A stretch of 64,000 nucleotides of DNA, taken from the NCBI RefSeq assembly GCF_029439465.1, contig NZ_JAROAV010000052.1, positions 1 to 64,000 on the forward strand, in the 5' to 3' direction. Under the pieces are notes generated by a model. That model saw nothing but the letters and a program-made list of their open reading frames with translations, was not told where the DNA came from and made no database searches. Below are positions 46,073-56,698 of the stretch, piece by piece (the first letter of the stretch is position 1; every line of letters begins with the position of its first letter). The stretch is from Luteipulveratus flavus (GTDB lineage Bacteria; Actinomycetota; Actinomycetes; Actinomycetales; Dermatophilaceae). The position numbers and the translations under genes were made by a program.

Positions 46073-46654
46073 GTGGACCCGGTCTCCCGCGACCTGCAGC
46101 ACTACCTCCAGCAGTCACGTGACGCGCTGCTGCGCTCGCTGGACGGCGCGAGCGAGTACGACGTACGGCGTCCGCTCACCCCGAGCGGGACCAACCTGCT
46201 CGGGCTGGTGAAGCACCTCGTCGGGATCGAGGCGTCCTACCTCGGCGACTGTGTCGGACGGCCGTGGTCGGTGACGCTGCCCTGGGTGGCGGACGGATCG
46301 ATCTGGGACGGCGCGGACATGTGGGTCACCGAGACCGAGTCCCGCGAGGAGATCACCGGTCTGTACCGCTCGGTCTGGTCACACACCAACACCTCGATCG
46401 TCCGGCTCCCGCTCGATGCCCCGGCCGAGGTGTCCTGGTGGTCGCCCGACCGGCGCCGGACCACGTTCGGGCACCTGCTCGTCCGCGTGGTCGCCGAGAC
46501 CGCCCAGCACGCGGGTCACGCCGACGTCCTGCGGGAGTCGGTCGACGGTCGCGGTGGCACCGACCACGACGACGTGGGCGACGCGAGCTTCTGGGCCTCC
46601 TACGTCGACCGCGTCCAACGAGCCGCGGACCGGTTCGCGACCGAGAACACATGA
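46073..46654 (+). CDS. DinB/DUF664 family protein
   Basis: The 193-residue protein is a relative of the one at 32.0 kb: LLGLVKHLVGIEASYLGD and the C-terminal VAETAQHAGHADVLRES carry the His metal ligands of the DinB_2 bundle. A Trp-rich stretch lies in the middle. A mycothiol- or metal-dependent detoxifying reaction is a family inference. TAGCGT lies 7 nt before the GTG start. The stop overlaps the next start (ATGA), so it is coupled to the AlkZ-like gene. Confidence 0.88.
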   Translation: MDPVSRDLQHYLQQSRDALLRSLDGASEYDVRRPLTPSGTNLLGLVKHLVGIEASYLGDCVGRPWSVTLPWVADGSIWDGADMWVTETESREEITGLYRSVWSHTNTSIVRLPLDAPAEVSWWSPDRRRTTFGHLLVRVVAETAQHAGHADVLRESVDGRGGTDHDDVGDASFWASYVDRVQRAADRFATENT

Positions 46655-47763
46655 GCAGCAACCAAATTCATCGACTGGGCAGGCGGGACGCGCGACGGAT
46701 CGCCGTCCGTGCCCAGCTGCTGGCCGCGCCGCGTCCGACCGACGTCCTCGAGGTGGTCCGTCGCCTCGGCATCGTCCAGGTTGACCTCACGCCGGCGGTC
46801 GCCCCGAACGTCGACCTCGTCTGCTGGAGCCGCCTCGGACGCGCGTACGACCCGACCGAGGTCGACGACCTGCTGGCGAGTCACCGCCTCCTGGACCTCG
46901 ACGGCTTGCTCCGGCCTGCGGACGACATCGCCCTGCTCGGCGCCGAGATGCGGCAGTGGCCCGGTCCGGAACCGTTGCGGGAGTGGCAGATCGAGCTGCG
47001 CGAGTGGATGGACGCCAACGATCTGTGCCGCCTCGACATCATCGATCGGCTGAGGGAGGAGGGCCCACTGCCAGCACGCGAGATCGACGACACCTGCCTC
47101 GTGCCGTGGCGCTCCTCGGGCTGGTCGAACAACAAGAACGTCGTCCGGATGCTGGAGATGATGGAGCGCCGGGGCGAGGTCGCGGTCGTCTCCCGCGAGC
47201 GCCGTGAACGCGTCTGGGACCTCGCCGAACGCGTCCACCCGCGCCACATCGAGGTCGTGCCGTACGAGGACGCCGAGCGCGCCTTGCGGGAGCGGCGGCT
47301 GAGCGCGCTCGGCATCGCGCGGGTGAAGCGCCCCGAGGTGCCCGGTGAGCAGTGGGGTGTCGGCGACGTGGGGGAGCGGGCCGTCGTCGCGGGCGTCGAG
47401 GGGGAGTGGCGGGTCGCGCCGGAGCAGCTGGGGCAACCGTTCCGCGGGCGGACCGCGCTGCTGTCCCCGTTGGACCGGCTGGTCGTCGACCGCGGCCGGC
47501 TCACCGAGCTCTTCGAGTACGAGTACTACCTGGAGATGTACAAGCCGGCGGCGAAGCGTCGCTGGGGCTACTTCGCGCTGCCGGTGCTGCACGGCGACCG
47601 GCTCGTCGGCAAGCTGGACGCAGCAGCCGACCACCGCGCCGGCGTCCTTCGGATCAACGCGCTGCACGAGGACGTCCCGTTCACCGCCGCGATGACAAGC
47701 GCGGTGGACCGTGAGATCACGGGCCTCGCCGACCTGCTGGGCCTGGAGGTCGTCCGTGCGTGA
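46651..47763 (+). CDS. Winged-helix protein of the AlkZ/YcaQ DNA glycosylase family
   Basis: The 370-residue protein belongs to the HTH_42 family, which includes E. coli YcaQ and Streptomyces AlkZ, glycosylases that unhook alkylated or crosslinked bases. It keeps a QVD triad at residues 43-45 (QxD is the YcaQ-type catalytic motif) and the AP-N context after it. The C-terminal SPLDRLVVDRGRLTELFEYEYYLE segment is also typical. It is coupled by ATGA to the DinB gene. Whether it is active on interstrand crosslinks is inferred from the motif only. Confidence 0.88.
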   Translation: MSSNQIHRLGRRDARRIAVRAQLLAAPRPTDVLEVVRRLGIVQVDLTPAVAPNVDLVCWSRLGRAYDPTEVDDLLASHRLLDLDGLLRPADDIALLGAEMRQWPGPEPLREWQIELREWMDANDLCRLDIIDRLREEGPLPAREIDDTCLVPWRSSGWSNNKNVVRMLEMMERRGEVAVVSRERRERVWDLAERVHPRHIEVVPYEDAERALRERRLSALGIARVKRPEVPGEQWGVGDVGERAVVAGVEGEWRVAPEQLGQPFRGRTALLSPLDRLVVDRGRLTELFEYEYYLEMYKPAAKRRWGYFALPVLHGDRLVGKLDAAADHRAGVLRINALHEDVPFTAAMTSAVDREITGLADLLGLEVVRA

Positions 47764-47826
47764 GAGGTCCGGGAGGCGTGGCCGCGTCCGGGAGCGGGTG
47801 TCGCCGCGACGTGGAACGATCACGTC

Positions 47827-48270
47827 GTGACCGCTACACCCGCCGAGCAGCAGCGTCTGCGCGACCTGCGGATGCTGCGCCGCGTCCGCGACCGGATGGA
47901 CCGCGAGTACGCCCAGCCCCTCGACGTCGAGGCGCTCGCCCGGGGCGTCCACGTGTCCGCCGGCCACCTGAGCCGCGAGTTCCGCAAGGCGTACGGCGAG
48001 TCGCCGTACGCGTACCTCATGACGCGACGCATCGAGCGGGCGATGGCCCTGCTGCGGCGCGGCGACCTCAGCGTCACGGACGTGTGCTTCGAGGTGGGCT
48101 GCTCCTCACTCGGGACCTTCAGCACCCGGTTCACCGAGCTCGTCGGCGTCTCGCCGAGCTCCTACCGCCGGCAGGCCGTGGGCGAGATGGACGGGATGCC
48201 GTCGTGCGAGTCCAAGAAGGTCACCCGGCCGATCAGGAATCGAGAAGCACCCTCGGGTGCCCGCACCTAG
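47827..48270 (+). CDS. AraC-type helix-turn-helix transcriptional regulator
   Basis: The 147-residue protein is the AraC DNA-binding module alone: VEALARGVHVSAGHLSREFRKAYGESPY (first helix-turn-helix) and SVTDVCFEVGCSSLGTFSTRFTELVGVSPSSYR (second), without a ligand domain. The GTG start has AACGAT 6 nt upstream. It directly precedes a VOC gene and a UvrA-like gene on the same strand, which it probably controls. Confidence 0.9.
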   Translation: MTATPAEQQRLRDLRMLRRVRDRMDREYAQPLDVEALARGVHVSAGHLSREFRKAYGESPYAYLMTRRIERAMALLRRGDLSVTDVCFEVGCSSLGTFSTRFTELVGVSPSSYRRQAVGEMDGMPSCESKKVTRPIRNREAPSGART

Positions 48271-48280
48271 CGTGATCGCC

Positions 48281-48691
48281 ATGGACATCAGCATCCACAC
48301 GACCTTCCTCCCTCAGGACGACCCCGACGCGGCGCTCGCCTTCTACCGCGACACGCTCGGCTTCGAGCTGCGCAACGACGTCGGCCACAACGGCATGCGC
48401 TGGCTGACCGTCGGTCCGCCGCAGCAGCCGGCCGTCAACATCGTCCTGCACCCGCCGGCAGCCGACCCCGGCGTGACCGAGGACGAACGGCGCACCATCA
48501 CCGAGATGATGGCCAAGGGCACGTACGCCAGCATCATGCTGGCCACCCAGGACCTCGACGCGACGTTCGAGCAGCTGCAGGCGCGCGACGTCGACATCGT
48601 CCAGGAGCCCATCGAGCAGGACTGGGGCACGCGTGACTGTGCCGTCCGCGACCCCGCCGGCAACATGGTCCGGATCCAGGAGGTGCGCTGA
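48281..48691 (+). CDS. VOC family protein in the AraC-UvrA cluster
   Basis: The 136-residue VOC protein has ALAFYRDTLGFELRNDVG and a C-terminal CAVRDPAGNMVRIQE strand with the usual Glu ligand. It starts 10 bp after the AraC gene; TAGCGT (48268-48273), overlapping the AraC stop, lies 7 nt before its ATG. It probably binds or modifies a small toxic compound, a guess from its neighbours only. Confidence 0.88.
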   Translation: MDISIHTTFLPQDDPDAALAFYRDTLGFELRNDVGHNGMRWLTVGPPQQPAVNIVLHPPAADPGVTEDERRTITEMMAKGTYASIMLATQDLDATFEQLQARDVDIVQEPIEQDWGTRDCAVRDPAGNMVRIQEVR

Positions 48692-48734
48692 GATGGCCGG
48701 CGCACCGAACACCATCTGAAGCAACGGAGAGACG

Positions 48735-51119
<2,385 letters not shown>

Positions 51120-51138
51120 GAGGTCTCGGTGAGTGAGC

Positions 51139-52386
51139 ATGACGGTGGCGGAGACGAACTGGGCCGGTAACCACGTCTACCGGGCGCAGCGGGTCGCCCG
51201 GCCGCGGACGGTCGACGAGCTGCGCGCGCTCGTCGTCGGCGCGTCCGCGGTCCGCCCGCTCGGGAGTCGTCACTCCTTCAACGCGCTCGCCGACACCGAC
51301 GACCTGCTACTCAGCACCGTCGCCCTGCCCGAGCTCGTCCGTGTCGACCCCGATGCCCGGACGGTGACCGTGGGCGGTGGGATGCGCTACGGCGCGGTCG
51401 CCGACCAGCTGCACCGGGCGGGCTGGGCGCTGCCCAACCTCGCGTCCCTGCCCCACATCTCGGTCGCCGGTGCCGTTGCGACCGGGACCCACGGCTCCGG
51501 GGACCGCAACGGCTCACTGGCCACGGCGGTGAGCGGGCTGCGGATCATGACGGCAGCGGGGGAGGAGGTCGAGCTCCGGCGCGGCGAGGAGGGTTTCGAC
51601 GGCGCCGTCGTGTCGCTCGGAGCGCTTGGCGTGGTGACCGAGATGACGCTTGACGTCGTGCCGACGTTCGACGTGCACCAGCGGCTGTTCGGGCACGTGC
51701 CCTGGGACGTGGTGGTCGAGCGGTTCGACGAGGTCTCGGCGTCCGCGTACAGCGTGTCGCTGTTCACCACCTGGCACGAGGACACCATCGGTCTGGCCTG
51801 GCTCAAGGAGGTCGCCGACGGGGCGTTCGGCGAATCGTTCTTCGGCGCGGCGCCGCTGACCGAGCAGCGCCACATGCTCGCCGACCAGGACCCTCGGCAC
51901 ACCACAGTGCAGCTCGGCGTGGCGGGTCCGTGGCACGAGCGGCTGCCGCACTTCCGCCCTGAGTTCACTCCCTCCAGCGGCGCGGAGATCCAGTCCGAGT
52001 ACCTCGTCCCACGAGCGCACGCACGCGAGGCGATCCTGGCGATGCGCGACCTCGGGCCGCGGCTGGCCGGAGTCCTGCAGGTGGGTGAGATCCGTACGGT
52101 CGCCGCGGACGAGCTGTGGCTGTCCTCGGCGTACGGCACGGACGTCGTCGGCTTCCATCTGACCTGGCGGCCGGACCAGGCAGCGGTCGCGGCGGTACTG
52201 CCGGCGATCGAGGGTGAGCTCTTCCCGCTGGGCGCCCGACCTCACTGGGGCAAGGTGTACGTCGACCGGGACCGGCTCGTACCCGGCATGTACCCGCGGC
52301 TCGAGGAGTTCGGTTCTCTCGCGGCGCGGTTCGACCCGCGAGGTGTCTTCCGGAACGCGATGCTGCGCGGGTTGCTCGAAGGCTGA
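51139..52386 (+). CDS. FAD-linked alditol/sugar oxidase (AldO/ALO type)
   Basis: The 415-residue flavoprotein has GSRHSFN with His45, the covalent FAD attachment site of alditol oxidase, and [14 protein letters not shown] (FAD-binding). The C-terminal half ends in HWGKVY, the substrate domain motif of the aldonolactone-oxidase family. It should oxidise polyols or aldonolactones with O2. No signal peptide is seen. The ATG at 51139 follows GGTGAG; a GTG at 51133 is possible. The end abuts a convergent DUF1345 gene by one base. Confidence 0.92.
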   Translation: MTVAETNWAGNHVYRAQRVARPRTVDELRALVVGASAVRPLGSRHSFNALADTDDLLLSTVALPELVRVDPDARTVTVGGGMRYGAVADQLHRAGWALPNLASLPHISVAGAVATGTHGSGDRNGSLATAVSGLRIMTAAGEEVELRRGEEGFDGAVVSLGALGVVTEMTLDVVPTFDVHQRLFGHVPWDVVVERFDEVSASAYSVSLFTTWHEDTIGLAWLKEVADGAFGESFFGAAPLTEQRHMLADQDPRHTTVQLGVAGPWHERLPHFRPEFTPSSGAEIQSEYLVPRAHAREAILAMRDLGPRLAGVLQVGEIRTVAADELWLSSAYGTDVVGFHLTWRPDQAAVAAVLPAIEGELFPLGARPHWGKVYVDRDRLVPGMYPRLEEFGSLAARFDPRGVFRNAMLRGLLEG

Positions 52387-52387
52387 C

Positions 52388-53059
52388 TCAGAGGGTGGTG
52401 AGCGCCGAGACGGACGCCGCGATCGTGACGGTGTTGAAGACGAAGGCGATCACCGCGTTGATGCTCACCGTGCGACGCATCTCGCGGGAGGTCACGTTGA
52501 CGTCGGTGGTGCCGAACGTGGCCATGACCGACACCGCGAAGTAGACGTAGTCGGACCACTCCGGGCGGCTGTCGCCCGGGAAGTCGAGCCCTTTCTCGTT
52601 CTCCAGCAGGTTGTCGGCGTGGAAGGTGACCGCGTACGAGACGACCACGCTGATCCAGGCCACCGCAATGAGGGCGACGCCGATCATCGCTCGCGCCGGT
52701 CCCGCCAGGTCCGTGCCGTGGCCCGGCAACCAGACCAAAGAGACCGCGAAGGCCACCGCCGCGATGAAGATCGAGACTCCCGGTCCGGGTGCCGTACCGA
52801 GCACGTACCGCTGCAGCACGGTGCCACGGCTCTCGCGCTCGGCCCAGCTCCGGATGCGCGCCGGCGAGGTCGAGGCGAACGCCACGGCCGTGACGACCAG
52901 GTAGGTCATCAGGTAGGCGAGCAGCACCAGCACGGCTCCGTCGACAGCCGACAGCGTGTGCGGTCGTAGCAACCTCAGCGGCGCTGCTACGGCGACACCG
53001 ACACCGGCGGCCAGCAGGGAACGACGCCGTTCGGACAGCCAGTAGTGACCGTGCCTCAC
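52388..53059 (-). CDS. DUF1345 family membrane protein
   Basis: The 223-residue protein has five to six membrane helices and the DUF1345 signature [23 protein letters not shown] near residues 165-187 (Y-x-F-S-x-G-x-T-like loop). The family is widespread and of unknown function. The GTG at 53059 was chosen (AAAGG 8 nt upstream); the in-frame extension above it has no homology-like composition. A gene-free stretch follows upstream. Confidence 0.85.
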   Translation of the reverse strand: MRHGHYWLSERRRSLLAAGVGVAVAAPLRLLRPHTLSAVDGAVLVLLAYLMTYLVVTAVAFASTSPARIRSWAERESRGTVLQRYVLGTAPGPGVSIFIAAVAFAVSLVWLPGHGTDLAGPARAMIGVALIAVAWISVVVSYAVTFHADNLLENEKGLDFPGDSRPEWSDYVYFAVSVMATFGTTDVNVTSREMRRTVSINAVIAFVFNTVTIAASVSALTTL

Positions 53060-53490
53060 CTGCTTCGCCTTTCGCCGGCCGGACGAGGTCGGATCGAGCC
53101 TAGAACGCGAGCACGAGTGGGTGCGCGAGCTGTGATTCGAGCGGTACCGGCCGCAGATTATGTCAACCTGGCCGGCCGGTCGATGAGGAGGCGTCCTGTG
53201 GCCAATGGCGGGTCGACGACGCGCCGTCCCACCGGTCACATCTCGTGGCGCGACAGCGTTGACGCCGGCGCACGGTGTCCGAGCGGGACACAGATCGCAC
53301 GGACCGGGTCAGCGTCCAGTGGAGCGCGTGCGACCTGCGGACGGCGCATCTGGTCGGGCCGGTGGATCACCGCCTCATTGCGGGTGCCAGCCCACGATCA
53401 GAAAGAGCCGATAATCGACATTATGTCAACTTAGCGAAGCCAGGGCGTGCGCTGGGCCCTCCCCGGCCGCCGGCAGCACGCCGCTGTCTG
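53060..53490. other. Gene-free stretch of 431 bp with AT-rich repeated motifs
   Basis: No reading frame here looks real. TTATGTCAAC occurs twice in direct orientation (53158-53167 and 53421-53430). The second copy sits in TAATCGACATTATG (53412-53425), which contains the GACAT/ATGTC dyad; the 14-mer recurs inverted at 56537-56550. The rest is ordinary GC-rich sequence. It holds the upstream region of the DUF1345 gene and the 3' flank of a methyltransferase gene. Confidence 0.6.
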
Positions 53491-54273
53491 TCATCGTCCC
53501 GGTTGTCCGCTCAGGGGTCGCAGGACGAACATCAGGATGCCGAGGTAGGCGTTCATCACGGCCTGCTTGTGCGGATAGCGCTCGGCGGCTTCGGCAGACA
53601 TCTGCGGCTCGACCGTCGTCTCGATCCACAGCCCGGCTGCGCTGAACGTGTTCAGCAGGTCCGACATCGTGTACGGCCGCTTGGTGAGCGTCACCTGCTC
53701 GTCCCAGTTGCGGTGCCGGTAGACGAACGACTCCGTGGCGAAGTACTCCTCCCCCAGCGACGTCCCGTTCTGCTCCGATCGTTCGACCGCGTACCGGATG
53801 GGCTGGGTCCGGGTGAGCAGGATGAAGCCGTCGTCGGTCAGCAGGTCGCGTGCGGTCCGCAGCGCCTGGACCGGATCTGCGGCGTACCCGAACGACTGCA
53901 GGAAGAGGATCCGGTCGAACGGCCGGCCGGCGAGCCCCGCGACCGATGCCAGATCGGACAGGTCGCCCTGGATGAGCTCCACGCCGGGCGGCGGCGCGAC
54001 GAAGTTCGCGCTGATGTCCACGCCGACCGAGGCGGCGGCTCCTTCGCCGGCCAGCTGAGCGATCTTGGCCCCGTTGCCGCAGCCGGCGTCCAGGACGGCG
54101 AGTCCCGTGACGTCACCGAGGAGGGCGCGCTGCGCCGGCCACTCGACGAGTCGGTCCAGCGAGTCCTCGCGGGCGCGTGCCTGCTCGAAGCCGGCTGAGA
54201 GCGTCTGCCACGGCCGGCTCGAATCGCTTCCTACCGCGCCGGCGCCCTCGGCACCGGAGTCCTTCGTGACCAT
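53491..54273 (-). CDS. Class I SAM-dependent methyltransferase
   Basis: The 260-residue protein has motif I VLDAGCGNGAKIAQLAG, the acidic GVDISANF (motif II) and IQGDLSD, then FDRILFLQSFGYA, giving a Rossmann-like methyltransferase. Target unknown; the long C-terminal region hints at a small-molecule or tRNA substrate. The ATG at 54273 has CATCAT 6 nt upstream; an upstream in-frame start would add 21 residues lacking family features. It is divergent to a VOC gene. Confidence 0.86.
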   Translation of the reverse strand: MVTKDSGAEGAGAVGSDSSRPWQTLSAGFEQARAREDSLDRLVEWPAQRALLGDVTGLAVLDAGCGNGAKIAQLAGEGAAASVGVDISANFVAPPPGVELIQGDLSDLASVAGLAGRPFDRILFLQSFGYAADPVQALRTARDLLTDDGFILLTRTQPIRYAVERSEQNGTSLGEEYFATESFVYRHRNWDEQVTLTKRPYTMSDLLNTFSAAGLWIETTVEPQMSAEAAERYPHKQAVMNAYLGILMFVLRPLSGQPGR

Positions 54274-54353
54274 GAGCGCATGATGCCGGATCACCGATCC
54301 CTCTGCGGCGCGCGGTGGGAGGATCACCAGCGGCACGTGCGATGGAGGTCACC

Positions 54354-54770
54354 ATGTCGAGCTACCCGCAGATGATGCACACCGCGCTGGACACGACGGA
54401 TGCCCGCACCCTGGCCGAGTTCTACCGGGAGCTGCTCGGTCTGCAGTACCGACCGGGCGATGAACCTCGGGCCGATGGCGAACCCGACGACGACGCGGAC
54501 TGGCTCGTACTCATCGACGGTGACGGCAACCGGAAGCTCGCGTTCCAGGAGGTCGACAGCCTTTCCCGATCGACCTGGCCCTCGCCCGAGGTGCCAATGC
54601 AGCTGCACGTCGACTACCGGGTGCCCGACCGCGATGCGCTGGAGAACCACCGCCGACGGGCGGAGTCGCTCGGTGCTCACGTGCTGCTGGACCGCACCGA
54701 CGAGGAGGGCGAGCCCCTGTACGTCCTCGCCGACCCTGCGGGCCACCCCTTCTGCCTGCTCGTCGGCTGA
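54354..54770 (+). CDS. VOC family protein
   Basis: The 138-residue protein has a VOC layout: HTALDTTDARTLAEFYRELLGL in the first module and EGEPLYVLADPAGHPFCLLVG at the C-terminus, which is typical of the glyoxalase-like proteins with a PxGHPFCL end. GGAGGT lies 4 nt before the ATG; an ATG at 54342 is possible. Activity unknown. Confidence 0.9.
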   Translation: MSSYPQMMHTALDTTDARTLAEFYRELLGLQYRPGDEPRADGEPDDDADWLVLIDGDGNRKLAFQEVDSLSRSTWPSPEVPMQLHVDYRVPDRDALENHRRRAESLGAHVLLDRTDEEGEPLYVLADPAGHPFCLLVG

Positions 54771-54836
54771 TGCAGTCATCCAGCGAACATCGAGGTTCGG
54801 GGGCGCTGGGTCTGCTGTGGACAGTCATCGCACAGA

Positions 54837-55310
54837 TCAGAGGCTGAGCTTCATCCGCGGGGCTCTCGTCAGCGCAAATCCCGCCTTCTCGTACAGCCGC
54901 CTGCCCTCCGGAGTGGCGCTCAGGTCCACCCGGTCGGCCTCGATGCGGCGAGCCCACGCGATCACGTCGTCCACCAGCAGCGTCCCGTACCCGTGCCCCC
55001 GATGACCTGGCCGTGTCACGACGTTCGCGAGCCGTACCGTCCGGCCGCGCGGACAGTACGGGTTCGGTACGCCGAGCTCGAGGGTGCCGATCGCCGTCGC
55101 GACGACTACGCCGCCGACCTCGACCACAGGAAGCCGCGCGGTGGCGCCGTCATCGACGGTGCTGGCGAACCACGCCCGTGCGCTCACTCTCCACGGTTCC
55201 TCCCCGGTCTCGTCCTCGAACAGCGACCCCCACAGGTCCAGCAGCACGGGGAGGTCGGCGAGGTCGGCGACGCGGAGGCGATGGACGGGCAGGAGACTCA
55301 CGCCGACCAT
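54837..55310 (-). CDS. GNAT family N-acetyltransferase
   Basis: The 157-residue protein has the GNAT acetyl-CoA motif A: RLANVVTRPGHRGHGYGTLL (R-x-x-G-x-G/A pattern), followed by VDLSATPEGRRLYEKAGF (motif B). This is the common small-acetyltransferase fold; the substrate is unknown. A GTG at 55301 is an alternative start with CAGCAT 7 nt upstream. It is divergent to the rlmC-like gene. Confidence 0.88.
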   Translation of the reverse strand: MVGVSLLPVHRLRVADLADLPVLLDLWGSLFEDETGEEPWRVSARAWFASTVDDGATARLPVVEVGGVVVATAIGTLELGVPNPYCPRGRTVRLANVVTRPGHRGHGYGTLLVDDVIAWARRIEADRVDLSATPEGRRLYEKAGFALTRAPRMKLSL

Positions 55311-55404
55311 GCTGGCACCGCGCCGCTGCTGCGCACCGACCGGTGGGTGGCAGCGGCCCGGACGTGCGCCTAAGTCGCGGGGTTCCTGCTCCTACTCTTG
55401 ATCG

Positions 55405-56541
55405 GTGCAGTGCGACTACTTCGATGCCGGCCGGTGCCGCTCCTGCGCGCTGATGGGCGTTCCCTACGCCGAGCAGCTCGCGCAGAAGCAGGCCACCGTC
55501 GCAGCGCTGCTGGCCGGCGACATCCCCGCGCAGGCCTGGGACGAGGCGTTCCACGGCCCGGAGTCGGCATTCCGTAACAAGGCCAAGCTCGTGGTCGGCG
55601 GCCGTCGGGGCGAGCCGACGCTCGGCATCCTGGACGCGGCGGGAGCGGGAGTCGACCTGCGGTACTGCGGACTGCACGAGCCCGGGCTGGCCGAGTCGAT
55701 CCCAGTTCTCGCCGACCTCGTCGCTCGCATCGGCCTCACGCCGTACGACGTGCCTCGCCGTACCGGCGAGCTGAAGAACGTCCTGATCACGCACTCACCC
55801 GACGGCGAGCTGATGATCCGGTTCGTGCTCCGGTCGCCCGGTCAGCTGCCCCGTCTGGAACGGGCTGTGCCCGAGATCCGCGCCGCACTCCCCCAGGCTC
55901 GCGTCGTCACCGCCAACCTGCTGCCCGAGCACAAGGCGGTCGTGGAGGGCGAGGAGGAGCGGGTGCTGACCGAGCACGACACGCTGCCCATGCGGGTCAA
56001 CGACGTCACCCTCCATCTGCGGCCACGCAGCTTCTTCCAGACCAACACCGCGGTCGCGGCCGGGCTCTACCGGCAGGCGGCGCAGTGGGCCGAGTCGGTC
56101 GCGCCGGCATCCGTGGTCGACCTGTACTGCGGGGTCGGCGGGTTCGGGCTGCACCTGGCTGCGCCGGGTCGGACCGTGCACGGCGTCGAGGTCTCGGCCG
56201 ATGCCGTCGAGAGCGCCTGGCGAAGCGCCGCCGAGCTGGCCGGCAACCGGCGGATCGGCAGGGTCACGTTCGCCGCGGGCGACGCGACCGCGTACGGGCT
56301 TGATGGCCGGCCCGACCTGCTGGTGGTGAACCCGCCCCGCCGCGGCATCGGACCGCTGGCACCCGTCCTGGAGGGCTCGGGCATCCAGCACCTGCTCTAC
56401 TCCAGCTGCAACGCCACGAGCCTGGCCCGCGACCTGGCGGCGATGCCGTCGTACGTCGTCCGGCGCGCCCGCCTGTTCGACATGTTCCCGCAGACGGCCC
56501 ACCACGAGGTCGTCACGCTGCTCGAACGGCAAACTTCATAA
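55405..56541 (+). CDS. rlmC: 23S rRNA (uracil-C5)-methyltransferase, RlmC/RumB type
   Basis: The 378-residue enzyme of the TrmA/RlmC/RlmD group has an N-terminal Fe-S cluster with Cys3, Cys11, Cys14 and a fourth Cys near 88 (RYCGL). The SAM domain shows LYCGVGGFGLHLA and PPRRG; the catalytic Cys lies in YSSCNATSLARD near 335. It lacks the TRAM domain of RlmD, which supports RlmC (U747 of 23S rRNA in E. coli). TACTCT lies 6 nt before the GTG start. Its stop is part of an AT-rich inverted repeat. Confidence 0.92.
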   Translation: MQCDYFDAGRCRSCALMGVPYAEQLAQKQATVAALLAGDIPAQAWDEAFHGPESAFRNKAKLVVGGRRGEPTLGILDAAGAGVDLRYCGLHEPGLAESIPVLADLVARIGLTPYDVPRRTGELKNVLITHSPDGELMIRFVLRSPGQLPRLERAVPEIRAALPQARVVTANLLPEHKAVVEGEEERVLTEHDTLPMRVNDVTLHLRPRSFFQTNTAVAAGLYRQAAQWAESVAPASVVDLYCGVGGFGLHLAAPGRTVHGVEVSADAVESAWRSAAELAGNRRIGRVTFAAGDATAYGLDGRPDLLVVNPPRRGIGPLAPVLEGSGIQHLLYSSCNATSLARDLAAMPSYVVRRARLFDMFPQTAHHEVVTLLERQTS

Positions 56542-56565
56542 TGTCGATTAACGGCGAATTATGTT
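56537..56565. repeat. AT-rich inverted-repeat motif, mirror of 53412-53425
   Basis: CATAATGTCGATTA (56537-56550) is the exact reverse complement of 53412-53425. It is followed by AATTATGTTG, so CATAAT and ATTATG also form a local inverted pair. The rlmC-like stop codon TAA lies inside the first copy. Confidence 0.7.
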
Positions 56566-56684
56566 GCAGCACAACGTGATTCGGCATCGACGCTAGCACG
56601 GTGCCGCTCCCCCGTCGATGCCTCGGTCGCTCACCGGGCCACGGCCCGCCGATCCGGGGCCCTGTTGCATGTCGGCGGACGATG

Positions 56685-56698
56685 CGAACATGTGTTCG
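56685..56698. promoter_or_regulatory. LexA (SOS) box overlapping the start of dinB
   Basis: CGAAC-ATGT-GTTCG matches the actinobacterial LexA consensus TCGAAC-N4-GTTCGA with perfect 5-bp arms. It ends at the G of the GTG start codon of the polymerase gene, so LexA binding would block initiation of a leaderless or near-leaderless transcript. Confidence 0.75.

Noticed and set aside
53045-53434. Plus-strand frame of 129 codons in the gene-free stretch
   Set aside because: Arg/Ser/Thr-rich composition without motif; typical of random frames in GC-rich DNA.
53275-54198. Long plus-strand reading frame across the gene-free stretch and the methyltransferase
   Set aside because: Its sequence is the shadow of the minus-strand methyltransferase, has no recognisable domain and lacks a ribosome site.
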